From contig OY782680.1 in NCBI GenBank assembly GCA_963678085.1, forward strand, positions 2,294,001 through 2,358,000: a DNA stretch of 64,000 nucleotides, read 5' to 3'. Of the stretch, positions 36,139 to 46,468 are shown in pieces. The position numbers and the translations under genes were made by a program. Position 1 is the first letter of the stretch, and every line of letters begins with the position of its first letter. This stretch comes from Aliishimia sp963678085. GTDB lineage: Bacteria > Pseudomonadota > Alphaproteobacteria > Rhodobacterales > Rhodobacteraceae. Under the pieces are notes generated by a model. That model did not search any database and had not been told where the DNA came from. It was given only the letters and a program-made list of their open reading frames with translations.

Positions 36139-36837
36139 TCAAAGTCGCTCCGTAAAGCGGTATTTATGCAGCCCCGCCCCATTGCTGCGCAGCCATGTGG
36201 TTTGCTCTTGGTAATCTCCATAGATCTGCGAAACCAGCTGCCAAAAAGCCGGGCTGTGATTGAGCTCTTTGAGATGCGCCACCTCATGGGCTGCCACATA
36301 GCTCAGCACTTCGGGCGGTGCCATGATCAAGCGCCAAGAATACATGAGCGCCCCGCGCGAGGAGCACGAGCCCCAGCGCGAACGCGTATCTCTCAGGGTG
36401 ATTTTCGAATAGCTGCAACCCAGGGCATCCGCATAGCGATCCGAAGCATAGACCAACTCTGAGCGCGCCAAGTGCTTGAGCCACGCCTGCAGCTTGCGCC
36501 CCACCTGCTCGGGCTCTCCCGCCACATGCAGGCCCTCCTCACTCAGAGCCACGCCGCGTTTTCCGCCCGGCAGGATTTGCTTCATCTCCCCAAGCACCGG
36601 CACATGATCCCCGAAATTCAGCAAGCGCGGGGGGGCATAGTTGCCCAATCGGGCACGGATCCAATCCTCTTTGGTGCGCGCAAAGGCCAAAGCATCGCGC
36701 TGGGTCACGCGGCGGGGCACAGTCAAGGTCACGCGCCCATCCAGCTGCGAGATACGCAACGTCATGCGCCGCGCCTGCGCTGAGCGGCGAAACACCAAGT
36801 CGATGGCCGGATCCCCTTTTAAAGTCAATGTCTTCAC
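36139..36837 (-). CDS. YgjP/SprT-type zinc metallopeptidase (M48-like)
   Basis: 232 residues from GTG 36837 (GTG 36843 is an alternative). The zinc motif is HEVAH in VAAHEVAHLKELNHSPAFW, with a further His in NH. The upstream core has RDTRSRWGSCSSRGALMYSWRL, typical of the YgjP family. It is a cytoplasmic metal-dependent hydrolase of unclear substrate. A three-copy 12-base repeat abuts its start and supplies the G-rich ribosome binding site. Confidence 0.9.
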   Translation of the reverse strand: MKTLTLKGDPAIDLVFRRSAQARRMTLRISQLDGRVTLTVPRRVTQRDALAFARTKEDWIRARLGNYAPPRLLNFGDHVPVLGEMKQILPGGKRGVALSEEGLHVAGEPEQVGRKLQAWLKHLARSELVYASDRYADALGCSYSKITLRDTRSRWGSCSSRGALMYSWRLIMAPPEVLSYVAAHEVAHLKELNHSPAFWQLVSQIYGDYQEQTTWLRSNGAGLHKYRFTERL

Positions 36838-36843
36838 TCTCAC

Positions 36844-36879
36844 CCCCGCAATAAGCCCCGCAATAAGCCCCGCAATAAG
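36844..36879. repeat. three tandem 12-base repeats in divergent promoter
   Basis: CCCCGCAATAAG three times without a mismatch. It lies directly upstream of the GTG start of the YgjP gene and 78 bases before the FYDLN gene. On the minus strand each unit ends in GGGG, so copy number could move or multiply a ribosome binding site. Confidence 0.95.
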
Positions 36880-36957
36880 CTTTGACTTATGCACGCAGCT
36901 ATGGCACTTGGCCCAAATCGTCGATAGCCTAGCAGAAAAGTGCAAGAGGGATTTTCC

Positions 36958-37278
36958 ATGCCCAAAGAAGAATGGGGCACAAAGCGTGTCTGCCCAACCA
37001 CTGGCAAACGGTTTTATGACCTGAATGCGGACCCGATCGTCTCGCCCTATACCGGCGAAGTGGTTGAGCTCGATACAGGTAAATCCCGTATGATTGCCGC
37101 CGATGCGGAAGATGCCGCAACAACCAAAGCCAAAGCCGATGAGGCCGAGGATGATGTGGTGCTGGATGACGATGATGTCGATGTAGATCTGGATGATGAT
37201 CTGCTTGACGAGGATGATGATGACAACGTCTCCCTCGACGAGATCGCCGATGTGGCCGCAGAAGAGGATGAGAGCTAA
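36958..37278 (+). CDS. TIGR02300/FYDLN-acid family protein
   Basis: 106 residues after an AGAGGG ribosome binding site. The N-terminus MPKEEWGTKRVCPTTGKRFYDLN has the invariant FYDLN; the C-terminal half is a run of Asp and Glu (VLDDDDVDVDLDDDLLDEDDDD). This is a common alphaproteobacterial family of unknown function. It diverges from the metallopeptidase gene and precedes tRNA-Ala. Confidence 0.92.
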   Translation: MPKEEWGTKRVCPTTGKRFYDLNADPIVSPYTGEVVELDTGKSRMIAADAEDAATTKAKADEAEDDVVLDDDDVDVDLDDDLLDEDDDDNVSLDEIADVAAEEDES

Positions 37279-37305
37279 AAATCTCATTCAGGCGCAGAAT
37301 CGCTC

Positions 37306-37334
37306 TTGAACCCAGGAGAGACTGCGCATATCAG
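37306..37334 (+). promoter_or_regulatory. sigma-70-type promoter of tRNA-Ala
   Basis: TTGAAC at 37306-37311 and TATCAG at 37329-37334, 17 bases apart, with the mature tRNA starting 14 bases later. Spacing and position are right; found by eye only. Confidence 0.5.
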
Positions 37335-37347
37335 TGCCAAACGAGAT

Positions 37348-37423
37348 GGGGCATTAGCTCAGCTGGGAGAGCGCCTGCATGGCATGCAGGAGGTCAGCGG
37401 TTCGATCCCGCTATGCTCCACCA
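37348..37423 (+). tRNA. tRNA-Ala (anticodon GGC)
   Basis: 76 bases with encoded CCA. Acceptor arm GGGGCAT pairs with ATGCTCC (one G-U pair). D arm TAGCTCAGCTGGGAGAGC, anticodon arm CCTGC-ATGGCAT-GCAGG giving GGC (reads GCC), T arm GCGGTTCGATCCCGC. Confidence 0.97.
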
Positions 37424-37594
37424 TCTTCAACTGATTGGCTAAGAAGCGCCGCTAAGCCCTTGGAACGCCTTAGGTAAATTGGGCGCGTGTGCATCTTTCA
37501 GAGAATCGCTCTTAATGTCACATCAGGGTCGTTTTCGACTCTAGCCTGCGCGCAAATCGCTCAAGCCGCGACATTCTCACCGCAAGAACAAACC

Positions 37595-37636
37595 AAAAAA
37601 ATCAGGCCGCGCCGGATGTCACTGGCGCGGCCTGAT
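37595..37636 (-). terminator. strong terminator after the VPLPA-CTERM gene
   Basis: A perfect 13-base-pair stem (37601-37613 with 37624-37636) and 10-base loop; on the minus strand it ends in a run of U (plus strand a-run 37595-37600). It ends the leftward unit formed by the giant secreted protein and the VPLPA protein. Confidence 0.93.
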
Positions 37637-37656
37637 CTGTGTTTTGATAGCGCGTA

Positions 37657-38268
37657 TTATGCTTTTTGCTGGCGACGCATGAATGCAAAACCGGCAAGCC
37701 CAGCCGCAAGCAATGGCAGGCCCGCAGGCAGCGGGATCGGCGCAACACTGCCACTCACGGTCAAAGTGCCGGCCAGAACATCACCATCGTTCAGCCCCGA
37801 TAGAAATGTCGCTGTACTGCCCGGCGCGAGCATAAACTCAACAAGAGCTAGCGGCCCAAATTCATCGCTATAATCGCCACCGGTCACATCGAACAAAAAC
37901 TCAAGGCTTGTATCGGTGTACCCAAAACCGCTCAGCGCTCCCTCAGCGATTGAACCGAAATCATCTGAGACGTCAAGCGTGCCGAAAGTGGAAATGACAG
38001 CATCGGGTCCGCTAATAAAAATCCCCCCTTCGAAAAATATGTTCGCCGCGCCATCTGGTGTGATGCCAGATGCTGCATCGAAATCGGCCGTCCCAGTGAA
38101 CACAAAGTCACCACCGCCATTATCAATAACGTCGAGTAAAAAGCTGTCGCTTATCAGGGTTGGGTTATCCGCCTTGAGGTCAAGTGACGCCGCAGCGCCC
38201 ATAGAGCCCATAGAGCCCATGACAGAGAGAGCAGCCGCGCCCATAAGTGTGGTGAGTTTATTCAACAT
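37657..38268 (-). CDS. secreted protein with VPLPA-CTERM sorting tail
   Basis: 203 residues, GGAAGGA before the ATG. A signal peptide (MLNKLTTLMGAAALSVMG, then GAAASLDLK) leads to a beta-rich acidic mature domain. The tail has PIPLPAGLPLLAAGLAGFAF followed by MRRQQKA: a short Pro-Leu-Pro motif, membrane helix and basic end. This is the VPLPA-type sorting signal processed by an exosortase in Rhodobacteraceae and relatives. The start is 23 bases after the stop of the giant nuclease gene, so the two are probably one transcript. No exosortase is in the window. Confidence 0.88.
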   Translation of the reverse strand: MLNKLTTLMGAAALSVMGSMGSMGAAASLDLKADNPTLISDSFLLDVIDNGGGDFVFTGTADFDAASGITPDGAANIFFEGGIFISGPDAVISTFGTLDVSDDFGSIAEGALSGFGYTDTSLEFLFDVTGGDYSDEFGPLALVEFMLAPGSTATFLSGLNDGDVLAGTLTVSGSVAPIPLPAGLPLLAAGLAGFAFMRRQQKA

Positions 38269-38291
38269 GTTTTTTTCCTTCCCAAATTTGA

Positions 38292-41200
38292 TCAGACCAA
38301 TAACCCGTCATCAGTCCAAATAACCAAGCTGTCACTTGTTACATCTCCACGTAGAGTGAGTACGTCATTGTCATCACCCAATGTGATGCGCACACCAAAT
38401 GACACATCGCGCATGGATGTAATCTCGACGCCACCTTCCAGAACGATGACATCTTCTGCGGCATTGAAATCAGTGACCAGATCCTGCTCTCGTGTGCCAT
38501 TGCTAGTCTCTGCGCCAAAGACGAATTCATCCGCCCCGCCGCCGCCTTCTATGCGGTCATACCGGCCAGCGCCGCTGACAATACGATCCGCGCTATCGGT
38601 CCCAACGATCCGGTCATTGCTTTCAAGGCCTGTGATCACATTCGGCTCTGGTGCAAAGTCAAAGGAGACAATCACCGGGTCATGGTCAGAGTTGCGCGCC
38701 GCGCTGTCAGCATCAAAGATCGACGCATCACGGGTTCCATAAAGCGTGCCGCCATCATTGCTGCGGATTTCCGTCTGGTAATCCACCGCATCGGCCTCAT
38801 CTGAGTTGATGTGCCATTGCGTCACCCCGGCTACATCGTCAAGGATATCCCCCTTACCCATGATGTAATCCAGCGTCCCTGTCTGGCCATCAAAGACATA
38901 GGTATAGGACGGCATATCCTCTGGAAGCGCCAAGCAAGCAATGTCGCAATAGCCCGCATCGATAAGCGCGGTGATCGGATCTTCCATCGCATAGGAGTTC
39001 AAATCCCCGATGATCAGGTAATCCCCGTCCCCCGCGCCGGTTGGATCGGTTTCCAGATGCGCTGCCAGTACATTGGCCGCCTCTGTCCGGGTGGCGTTAT
39101 TATTGCCCTGCCCGTCATTTTGATCCTCATCCGCCGCAACACCCGAGAGCGAGCCCTTGGATTTCAGATGGTTGACAGAAACCGTGAGAACTTCGCCGGT
39201 CTGGATATGCTCAAAGCTCTGGTTGACCGCTGGGCGGTTCAAAGCATCGCGCGGGCTATCCAGCGGATCGAGAAAGGCGTCACTGTCAAGGATATCAAGC
39301 GTTCCGACCGGTTTGGCTGTTTCCAGCTTATACATGATCGCATTGGTGATCGCATCATCGCCCACCTGACCGGTATTGATGAAACCATAGACCTCAGAGC
39401 CAAGCGCAGCATTCACCGCCGCAGTCAGCTCGGCCAGCGGTGCAGAGCTCACATGGTTCTCGATCTCGATCAGGCCAAGAACATCCACATCCATCTCGAC
39501 AATGGCGTTGACGATCTTGCTGGTCTGACGCGCCAACTCTTCCTCGGTATTGGCACCGCGCGGACTTTGGCCAACGCTCGTAAGCGCGCCATCTGCATTC
39601 AGCGTGGTGAAGTAGTTCAGCACGTTAAGGCTTGCGACCTTGAAGTTGCCACCAATATCTTCCGGGCTTTCAGGACGTGGGTTGGTTTGGCTGTGCTCCG
39701 CAACAGGGGCCTGAATGCGGTATTCGTCAAAGCCATAATCCATCACACCGGTGATATTGGTCAGGGTATCGCCCATGCGGAAACTATCCGCGACAGTCAG
39801 GAGCCCATCACCGCCGTCAGGGATGCGGATATCGGCATCGTTCTGGCTAGAGCGACCATCGTCCAGCACGATAGACCGGCTGCCCACCATATCCACCCAG
39901 GCCGCATAGCCTTCCACATCTGGTGTATAATTCTGCGTGAACTGATCAAAGCGCTGATCCGCAACACGAACCTCACCGTAGCGATCAAGATTATACATCT
40001 CAGTGATGACCATCTCGTCGATTGTGGTCAGCATACCTTCGACAGCTTCGAGATTTGGCGGCATGTGCAGGCCAAAATCAACTGAAACCGCATCAGGCAG
40101 CGCAACCTCGACCTCAGAGATCTCCACCAACTCCGCGTTGATCTGAGTGCGGCCATAGCTTTCGACCACAGTGCCCGTCACAGTGACCAGATCGCCAATA
40201 TTCACATCAACCAAAGGCGCATCACCATCAGCGATGAAGATCCCTTCGGAGGTGAGATCTGAGCCGTCATAGTCGATCATCTCTTCTTGCACGAAGAAAC
40301 CACCGAGCGATCCGTTGCTCAACCCGCCATTCTGGAAATCGGCTGTGACAATGGCCTGAACGGTCACGGTTTCACCAACCATCGCGCTGGCATCACCATC
40401 CCCTTGGACCTCTGAAATCAGAGTAACATCCTGGGCGACGTCGATATTGTAGAAGGTGAGAGTGCCCGAAATCTCTGAGGTCACGGCCAAAAGCGCATCC
40501 CCCGTTGGGCTGTCCTCAGCGGAGATGAATTTCAACCCTTCTGGACCAATATCGCCATCGGTGCGGATATAGTCGATATACTCGGAATTTGCAGGATCGG
40601 ACACGTCATAGACCATAACGCCCCCTGCCCGCTCTAGCCCGATAAAGGCAAAGCTGCGCCCCTCGACCTCGCCGATAACCACGGCTTCTGGCTCCACACC
40701 CTTGTCATCAGAGCGGCTGTCAAAGCTATCTGCCGCGCCGTTGGAGTTGAACGCCTCAGGGATTTCAGCGGCTGTGACACGCGCGAAATCATCGCCGCTA
40801 TCAAAGACCACATTGCCGTTTTCGTCAAAGATGGTGAAGGAACGCGCCCCAAAGCTATGCAGCACGTCGATATCGCCGTCACCGTCCGTATCGCCATCCA
40901 CATTGGAGAATTTCAACCGTCCCAGAACCGCATCATCGGCCAGCTGCGCCAGAAGCTCTGCGCCAATCCCGGCATCGACTTCACCGTTGGACAGATCACC
41001 ATCCACCAGATCCGCGCCGCGGCTCTCATCCACATCGCGCCCATCGCCCTCATTGGCCGTGACAAAGTACTTATTGCCGCCAACCGTGTAGGAGGCCATG
41101 CCGTCGGGCATATACATGCCGTTGACGTCGTAAGTGTCGATATTGATGCCATCATCGCGGTTGGACGGATCAAGCGCGTTTTCTTCCAGGCTATGATCCT

Positions 41201-44085
41201 TGGTGCCCAGAGCGAGAACCGTATCAATGGTAAAGGCCTGCGGGTTGGTGATATCTTCGATCACCGCAACCGCATTGTTTTCCTGCAAAGCGATATAAGC
41301 CGTTGTCCCATCAATGGTGATATATTCGGGCTCGATATCTGCGGCCACGGACGGCGCATTTGGATTGATCCGAACGCCTTTTTCCAGCAGCGCCGCCTCG
41401 GTCAAAGACGCATCGTCAAAGCCAAGCGTTGTTACGGTTGAGGCCGAAAGATCGCCCGCATTGATCGCGATCACTGAAACGGAGCCTTCTGGGTTTGGCA
41501 GAATATCCGGCTCATTTTCTTCCCCAGCAGATTGCGCCTCATTGGCGACCAGCAGATAGCTGCCGCTCTCATCAAAAGTCAGCATATCGGGCAATGCGCC
41601 GACCGTGACTTGGCCCAGGAAGGCGAGCGTTTCGCTATTATAGAACTGAACGCTTCCAGGTGCCAATGGATCGGAGCCCGGCACGGCCATCGCAAAGATG
41701 CCATTGCCCACACTTACGGATGTCACGTCGCTGGCGCTCGCCCCATTGTCCATCGGATTGATCAGCGTTTCGATCGTCAGGTTCGCAGGGTCAAATGCAT
41801 TAACAACGCTCACACCCGCCCCGGATGTCACAAAGGCCCGGTCGGTAGCTGGATCGAAATCCACAATCTCCGCTGCGCCAATTTCTTCGCGATCCAGCAC
41901 AGAAAGTTCGATTGCGAAGGGATCAGGCAGGTTCAGGTCTGGCGTGAAATCTGTGGTGATCTTGATATTGTCCACATAGACCGCTTCAGAGCTAGAATTC
42001 ACATCCGCTGAGACAACCAATTGGATCGAACTGGCCTCAGCCGGAGCAACCGCTTTGAGCGAAATCCAGCTCCCGGCAAGCTCTTCGAGACCATCGCCCG
42101 TGGCTGAGAAAAGAACAATATCCTCAGCACCTTCCAGCACGGCCACGACCTCAATGATATCACCATCCTCATAGCCAGTGGCCTGCACGAAGACGTCAAG
42201 CGAGACCTCAACTTCCCCAGCACCAGAGGCATCAACCGCCTCGAAGGTGGTGATCATTTTGCCGTCAGTGTCGGAGATTTGATAGCCCTGCACGCCATCG
42301 GTGAAGGAGCCCACTGTGCCCGTGTAGCTCGTAACACCAACATAATCGCCATCGGTGAGACCCACATCATTGCGGGTGTTTTCGTAAACTGCATCAAAGG
42401 CGAGCTGAGCAGTCCCTGCAATGCTGGACACTTCAGAATCCACCACAGCTTCACCCGCATTATTGACCAGATCATGATCAACAGCGGCATCGCCCGTGTC
42501 GGTATATTGCCCACCCGTGGCTTCTTCTTCAAAGCTTTGGGTATAGGTGAACTCGGCTGGGGCGCCGTCTGTCTCATCAATCACCGTGTCTTCGCGGAAG
42601 GCCAAGTTTTGCAGCCGCTCATCCAGATCCCGGCCGGTATCGTCAGCGCCAAAAGCCGTTTCCACTGTCGCGAAATTCTCGGCCAGATATTCAGCCAAAA
42701 CGTCTTGCTCGCTGCCATCGGGGGCAAAGGTCGCAACGCCTGTGCGCTCTGCCTCGTCGGGTTGCTTTAGGCTAATTGCGTTCACACGCGCCTCAGCCAG
42801 ATCCGGGAAAGGATAGCCATCGCCGCCACCAGCAAGGAAGCCAAGCGTGACCATGCGCACCTCCGCGTTGGCATCGCCTTGCAGCTCGCCGCCCTGCACC
42901 AGCACGTCAATGTCAGTACCATCCGCATCGGTGATTGCCGCGCTCACGATACGGCTGCCCGGATCCAAGGTCAGATCAAAGCTGAACTGAATGCCTGAAA
43001 CCTGCGGGAAACGGCCTTGTGTATTGGTGTCATCTGACGAGGAGGCCGCGATGCTATGCTCAAGCACGGCAACCAACTCTTCGCGGGTCAGCGTCAGCAC
43101 AGTCAGCCCGTTATTGAAGCGCAGCGAGTTCGCGATATCCGTCTCAGAAATCCCGCCCGCTGGTTTGATCACATTGCCCTCGGCATCCGTGATCTCTTCA
43201 TTTGGCAGCGTGACCTCATCAAACCCGCCTGTGGGCACAACCACCTGGCCGATATCATCACGAATACCGCCACCGTTTTTCAAAGAAACCAGAACCGTTG
43301 GATCTACCGCTTGCGCTGCGGCAAGATTGGCATCTGCGGTCAGGTTGCCAAGGTTGGTCTCTTGCGTGCGCACAGAGCCGCGCACACCGTTGAGATAAAC
43401 GTCAGACACACCGAACACATTGCTCTCGCTGGCAACGATCTCTTCGCGCAGCGCATTCACGATGGAAATGATGTCAGGATCTTGCTGACCATTGGCACCA
43501 ACGGCCTCCATCCCAGCGGCATCTGTGGCATAGGCACCTGAAACCGTTTCGTCATAGCTGTCAGCAATCACATGCCCGTTCTCATCAAAATCAATGACAA
43601 GACGCCCGACATATTTGTAATTGCCATCGGTGTTGACCAGCGCCGTCGTGTTGCCATCCGCATCTTGGATGAACTTCGGATACTGACCTTGATCGCTGTC
43701 ACCGTCGCGCGGAACGTCATTCTCGTCAAACAAGCGCGTATTGGAACCGCCCGCGACAAGAATATCAACACCGGACAGGCGCGGGATAAGCGCCTCGTCA
43801 ATGCTGAGCTGCTGCATATGCGTCAACAGCACAACCTTATCCATGTCAGGGTTTGCCGCCAAAAGCGCATCCACCTCGGCTTGGATTTCTGCCGCCAAAG
43901 CATCCAGCTGCGCCGCGCTTGGTGATCCATCAAAATCACCGGGGGCGATGGTCACATCACCGGGGGATGAAATGATATCCAGCGTTGGCGTCGTTGCGCC
44001 CACAACCCCGACCTTCTCAGCCGTAGGGCCAGTTTCGATCACTACGGATGAGGTGACAGAGTTCGCTTGCGGTGCAGCCCCCCCC
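38292..44085 (-). CDS. giant secreted nuclease/nucleotidase, C-terminal part (after frameshift)
   Basis: About 1,930 codons continuing the protein begun at 45624. The first in-frame residues are GGAAPQANSVTSS; the nominal frame opens at 44174 but the residues before this are out of frame. Order: rest of the 5'-nucleotidase phosphatase domain, its C-terminal domain (NLGNLTADANLAAAQ, LKNGGGIRDD), a region with VYVDNIKITTD, a choice-of-anchor I beta-propeller (41-42 kb), an OB-like segment, an ExeM/NucH-type endonuclease domain (NFKVASLNVLNYF, LIEIENH, DHDPVIVSFDF; about 38.66-39.65 kb), and a terminal RTX-like Ca-binding stretch (DRIVGTDSADRIVSGAG). The tail suggests type I secretion. Confidence 0.88.
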
Positions 44086-45624
44086 CGCCACTTCGAGAGG
44101 TGCCAGATTGGCATCCGTGGACACATCCAGATTGGTGGACAGGTAGGGGAACAATGCGCCCTCATAGCCCTCATCCGCTGCGATCAAGCCCGCAAGATCC
44201 GCCGTGCCCTTGTCAAATTCATGGTTACCAAGCGCGATGGCCTGAACGCCCAGCTCATTCTGGATCAGGATATCTGCACGCCCAGCATCCCCGTAAACGC
44301 CCTCGGATGCATCAAAGAACACGCCAGGAATAATCGCATCACCGGAAGACAGGATCAGCGTATTATCCTCAACGCCGTCAAGCCCAACATCCTGAGCCTT
44401 TAGCGCGTTCAAAACTGCTGAGAAATTCGGCGCATCTTCCAGCGCAGGAATACCAGCCTCTTGATCGGCAAAGTGGAACAGCTCTAGCGTGAAATCGCTC
44501 GCAGGCCCCTCAATCGCATCGCCATTTCCAGGAGAGCCAATCGCAGGCACATTGTCGCCGCCCGTGACATCGCTCGCCACTGCGCCGTTCACACCTTCGG
44601 CGCTAAAGGCACCAGCCTCGACATCGTAAGACGCACCGTTATTGCTACCCGTGTCTGGATAGGCTTCGGAATCCAGCAAGCGGCCCTCTGCGGTTGGATC
44701 GCCCAGCCACAAGTTCACTGCGTCACCACCGCCGCCAAGCCCTGCCCCATCGGTATAGCCGATCTGGACACCTTCAAGATCAATCACACTGCCCCAAACA
44801 GCCGTGAATGCCGCAGCCTGAGCAGCGCCGCCGACAACAACAATCGCTGTGCCCCCCGGCGCAAGCGTATCAATTCCCTCCACGGGATCAGCGGCTTCTG
44901 GATCGGCAGACTCGTCATCATAATAAAGAACACCGTGAATGCTGGCGTCATAGGCAACATCGCCGACATTCTGGATCTCAAACCAATCTTCCGTGACGCC
45001 CACGCCACTCTGACCCGGCCAAATCTCAGTGATCTGGAGATTAGGCAAAGCAGGCGCGTCAGACTCGAGAAGAAAGAGAGATGGCGGCGCAGTATAGGTG
45101 CTATTGTCAGCAACCCAATTGCTCGCATCGCCTATTGCAGCCCGCAGAACCGCTGCTGTGCCCAAAATCGGGCCTTTATAGGTGATGTTATCCGCCTCAG
45201 GTATGGCAACCGCCGTGTCACCCAGCACAAGACCAGTTGGCACTGCTGAGGTATTGGAAGATGTTGCATCCCCTTCAAAGCCTGCACCGTTGCTATGCAA
45301 GGCAAACAGGAAATTCGGCGTACCGGCATTATCCTGATATGCAATGACCTGATCACCGCTCGCGGACAGGGCAAAGCCTCCCGAAACAGCCTCGAATTGA
45401 TCCGCATTCGCGATAAGCGAAATAACGCTCCCTGCGGCGACCTCCGCCGGCGCGATCCAGCGCAAAGTGCCTTCGTTATCGCGGAAATTGCCGTCCGACT
45501 GAACGCCGTTATCTGTAAAGAGAATCTCTTCCCCAGCGGGGATGTTGGTCAAAGCCACAAATGAAAAGTCGTCTGGATTGTCGGCCTTAAGGCCAATAAG
45601 CGCAATATCGCCCGCTGAAAGCAT
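44017..45624 (-). CDS. giant secreted nuclease/nucleotidase, N-terminal part (before frameshift)
   Basis: Residues 1-516 are in frame; the last 19 before the stop at 44017 are read out of frame after a G9 run. GGGGGA precedes the ATG. Residues about 195-345 resemble a lamin-tail domain (LQITEIWPGQSG, DWFEIQNVGD). From about 378 a metallophosphatase domain begins (ELFHFADQEAG, ILSSGDAI, ALGNHEFDKG) as in 5'-nucleotidases. There is no classical signal peptide, in line with the RTX-like C-terminus. Removing one G of the run joins this frame to the next part, giving a protein of about 2,443 residues (38292-45624). Confidence 0.88.
   Translation of the reverse strand: MLSAGDIALIGLKADNPDDFSFVALTNIPAGEEILFTDNGVQSDGNFRDNEGTLRWIAPAEVAAGSVISLIANADQFEAVSGGFALSASGDQVIAYQDNAGTPNFLFALHSNGAGFEGDATSSNTSAVPTGLVLGDTAVAIPEADNITYKGPILGTAAVLRAAIGDASNWVADNSTYTAPPSLFLLESDAPALPNLQITEIWPGQSGVGVTEDWFEIQNVGDVAYDASIHGVLYYDDESADPEAADPVEGIDTLAPGGTAIVVVGGAAQAAAFTAVWGSVIDLEGVQIGYTDGAGLGGGGDAVNLWLGDPTAEGRLLDSEAYPDTGSNNGASYDVEAGAFSAEGVNGAVASDVTGGDNVPAIGSPGNGDAIEGPASDFTLELFHFADQEAGIPALEDAPNFSAVLNALKAQDVGLDGVEDNTLILSSGDAIIPGVFFDASEGVYGDAGRADILIQNELGVQAIALGNHEFDKGTADLAGLIAADEGYEGALFPYLSTNLDVSTDANLAPLEVAGGGCTASELCHLIRSDRNWPYG
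44078..44086 (-). repeat. nine-base poly-G tract causing the frameshift
   Basis: On the coding (minus) strand GAG GTG GCG is followed by G9 up to CTGCACC. With eight G the two halves join as EVAGGAAPQANS; with nine the frame runs to an early stop at 44017. Such a tract can slip in replication or be miscounted in sequencing. Confidence 0.9.
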
Positions 45625-45936
45625 ATTTTAGTCCCCCAAAGGTGCAGTTCTCCGCTGGCCGCATGGACAGCCCGGCCTCCCTATCAACGAACCTTAACAG
45701 TTTTTTAACACTTCTGGTAGTGCCGCGATTATTCGGCTCAAAATGCCATAGCCCTCACGCGCTATGAACAATCGCACCAATTTCCGGCAAGACTGCACCA
45801 CACCACACCCAAATATTAATCGAAAACAAAGTGATACCCTCACGCCCTCACGCACAACCTTAGATCGTATCGCCCCTCAGCAATATCTTAACACTCTTGC
45901 GTTACGCTCGCGCCAGGGAAACAGCGGAGAACCCAG
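45625..45936. other. 312-base divergent promoter region
   Basis: Between the giant secreted protein gene and the rightward small secreted protein gene. It has TTAACACT twice (near 45706 and 45888) and CCCTCACGC three times (about 45750, 45838, 45845). No RNA gene or ORF seen. Confidence 0.45.
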
Positions 45937-46446
45937 ATGAAGCATTTTTATTGTTCTGTACTCGCGCTCTCGGTTTGCTTGGCGACCGGAGCATCAGCAA
46001 TGAACACAGATCGTTACAAGGCCATCGTGTCTCAAACGATTGCTCAAGTAGACAGTGGCAACGTCAATGTCGCCGAACTGGTCGCAATGCAAGAAGAGTT
46101 GATCGCAATCGGCGTCGATGGCGCGCGACAATACGCCACCGAAAGCACGGAACATGCGACGCTTATGAACTATGTGGCCGATAACGCCGATGCCATGGTC
46201 GCAATGGATCTCGATACGATTGAAGAACAATGGCATGACGGCGAAGCGCTGAGCGAGATCGGAATCGACGTTGATTCGCTTGATCATTTTGGGGCGGCGA
46301 TTAGCCATATGGATGCCGTTTTGCACCCGGCAACAGCCATCATTGCCCTGCGCGAATACGAAGCATCGGGCGATAAAGATTACCTGCAACAGGTCAAAGA
46401 TGAGCTGTCAGAGGTTGTCGAACACCTCTCACACATCACTCACTAA
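45937..46446 (+). CDS. small secreted protein upstream of chemoreceptor
   Basis: 169 residues with a signal peptide (MKHFYCSVLALSVCLATGASA, cleavage before MNTD). The mature part is helical and acidic, with Asp/Glu/His clusters (DTIEEQWHDGEAL, HFGAAISHMDAVLHP) that could bind a metal, ending VEHLSHITH. No family recognised. It lies 22 bases before the chemoreceptor gene, so it may be its periplasmic binding partner; this is inference from position. Confidence 0.75.
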   Translation: MKHFYCSVLALSVCLATGASAMNTDRYKAIVSQTIAQVDSGNVNVAELVAMQEELIAIGVDGARQYATESTEHATLMNYVADNADAMVAMDLDTIEEQWHDGEALSEIGIDVDSLDHFGAAISHMDAVLHPATAIIALREYEASGDKDYLQQVKDELSEVVEHLSHITH

Positions 46447-46468
46447 CGCATTTACGAAGGTCAGAACC

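Noticed and set aside
38811..40085. 424-codon plus-strand frame within the giant nuclease gene
   Set aside because: Antisense shadow; the sense strand carries recognisable endonuclease and beta domains throughout.
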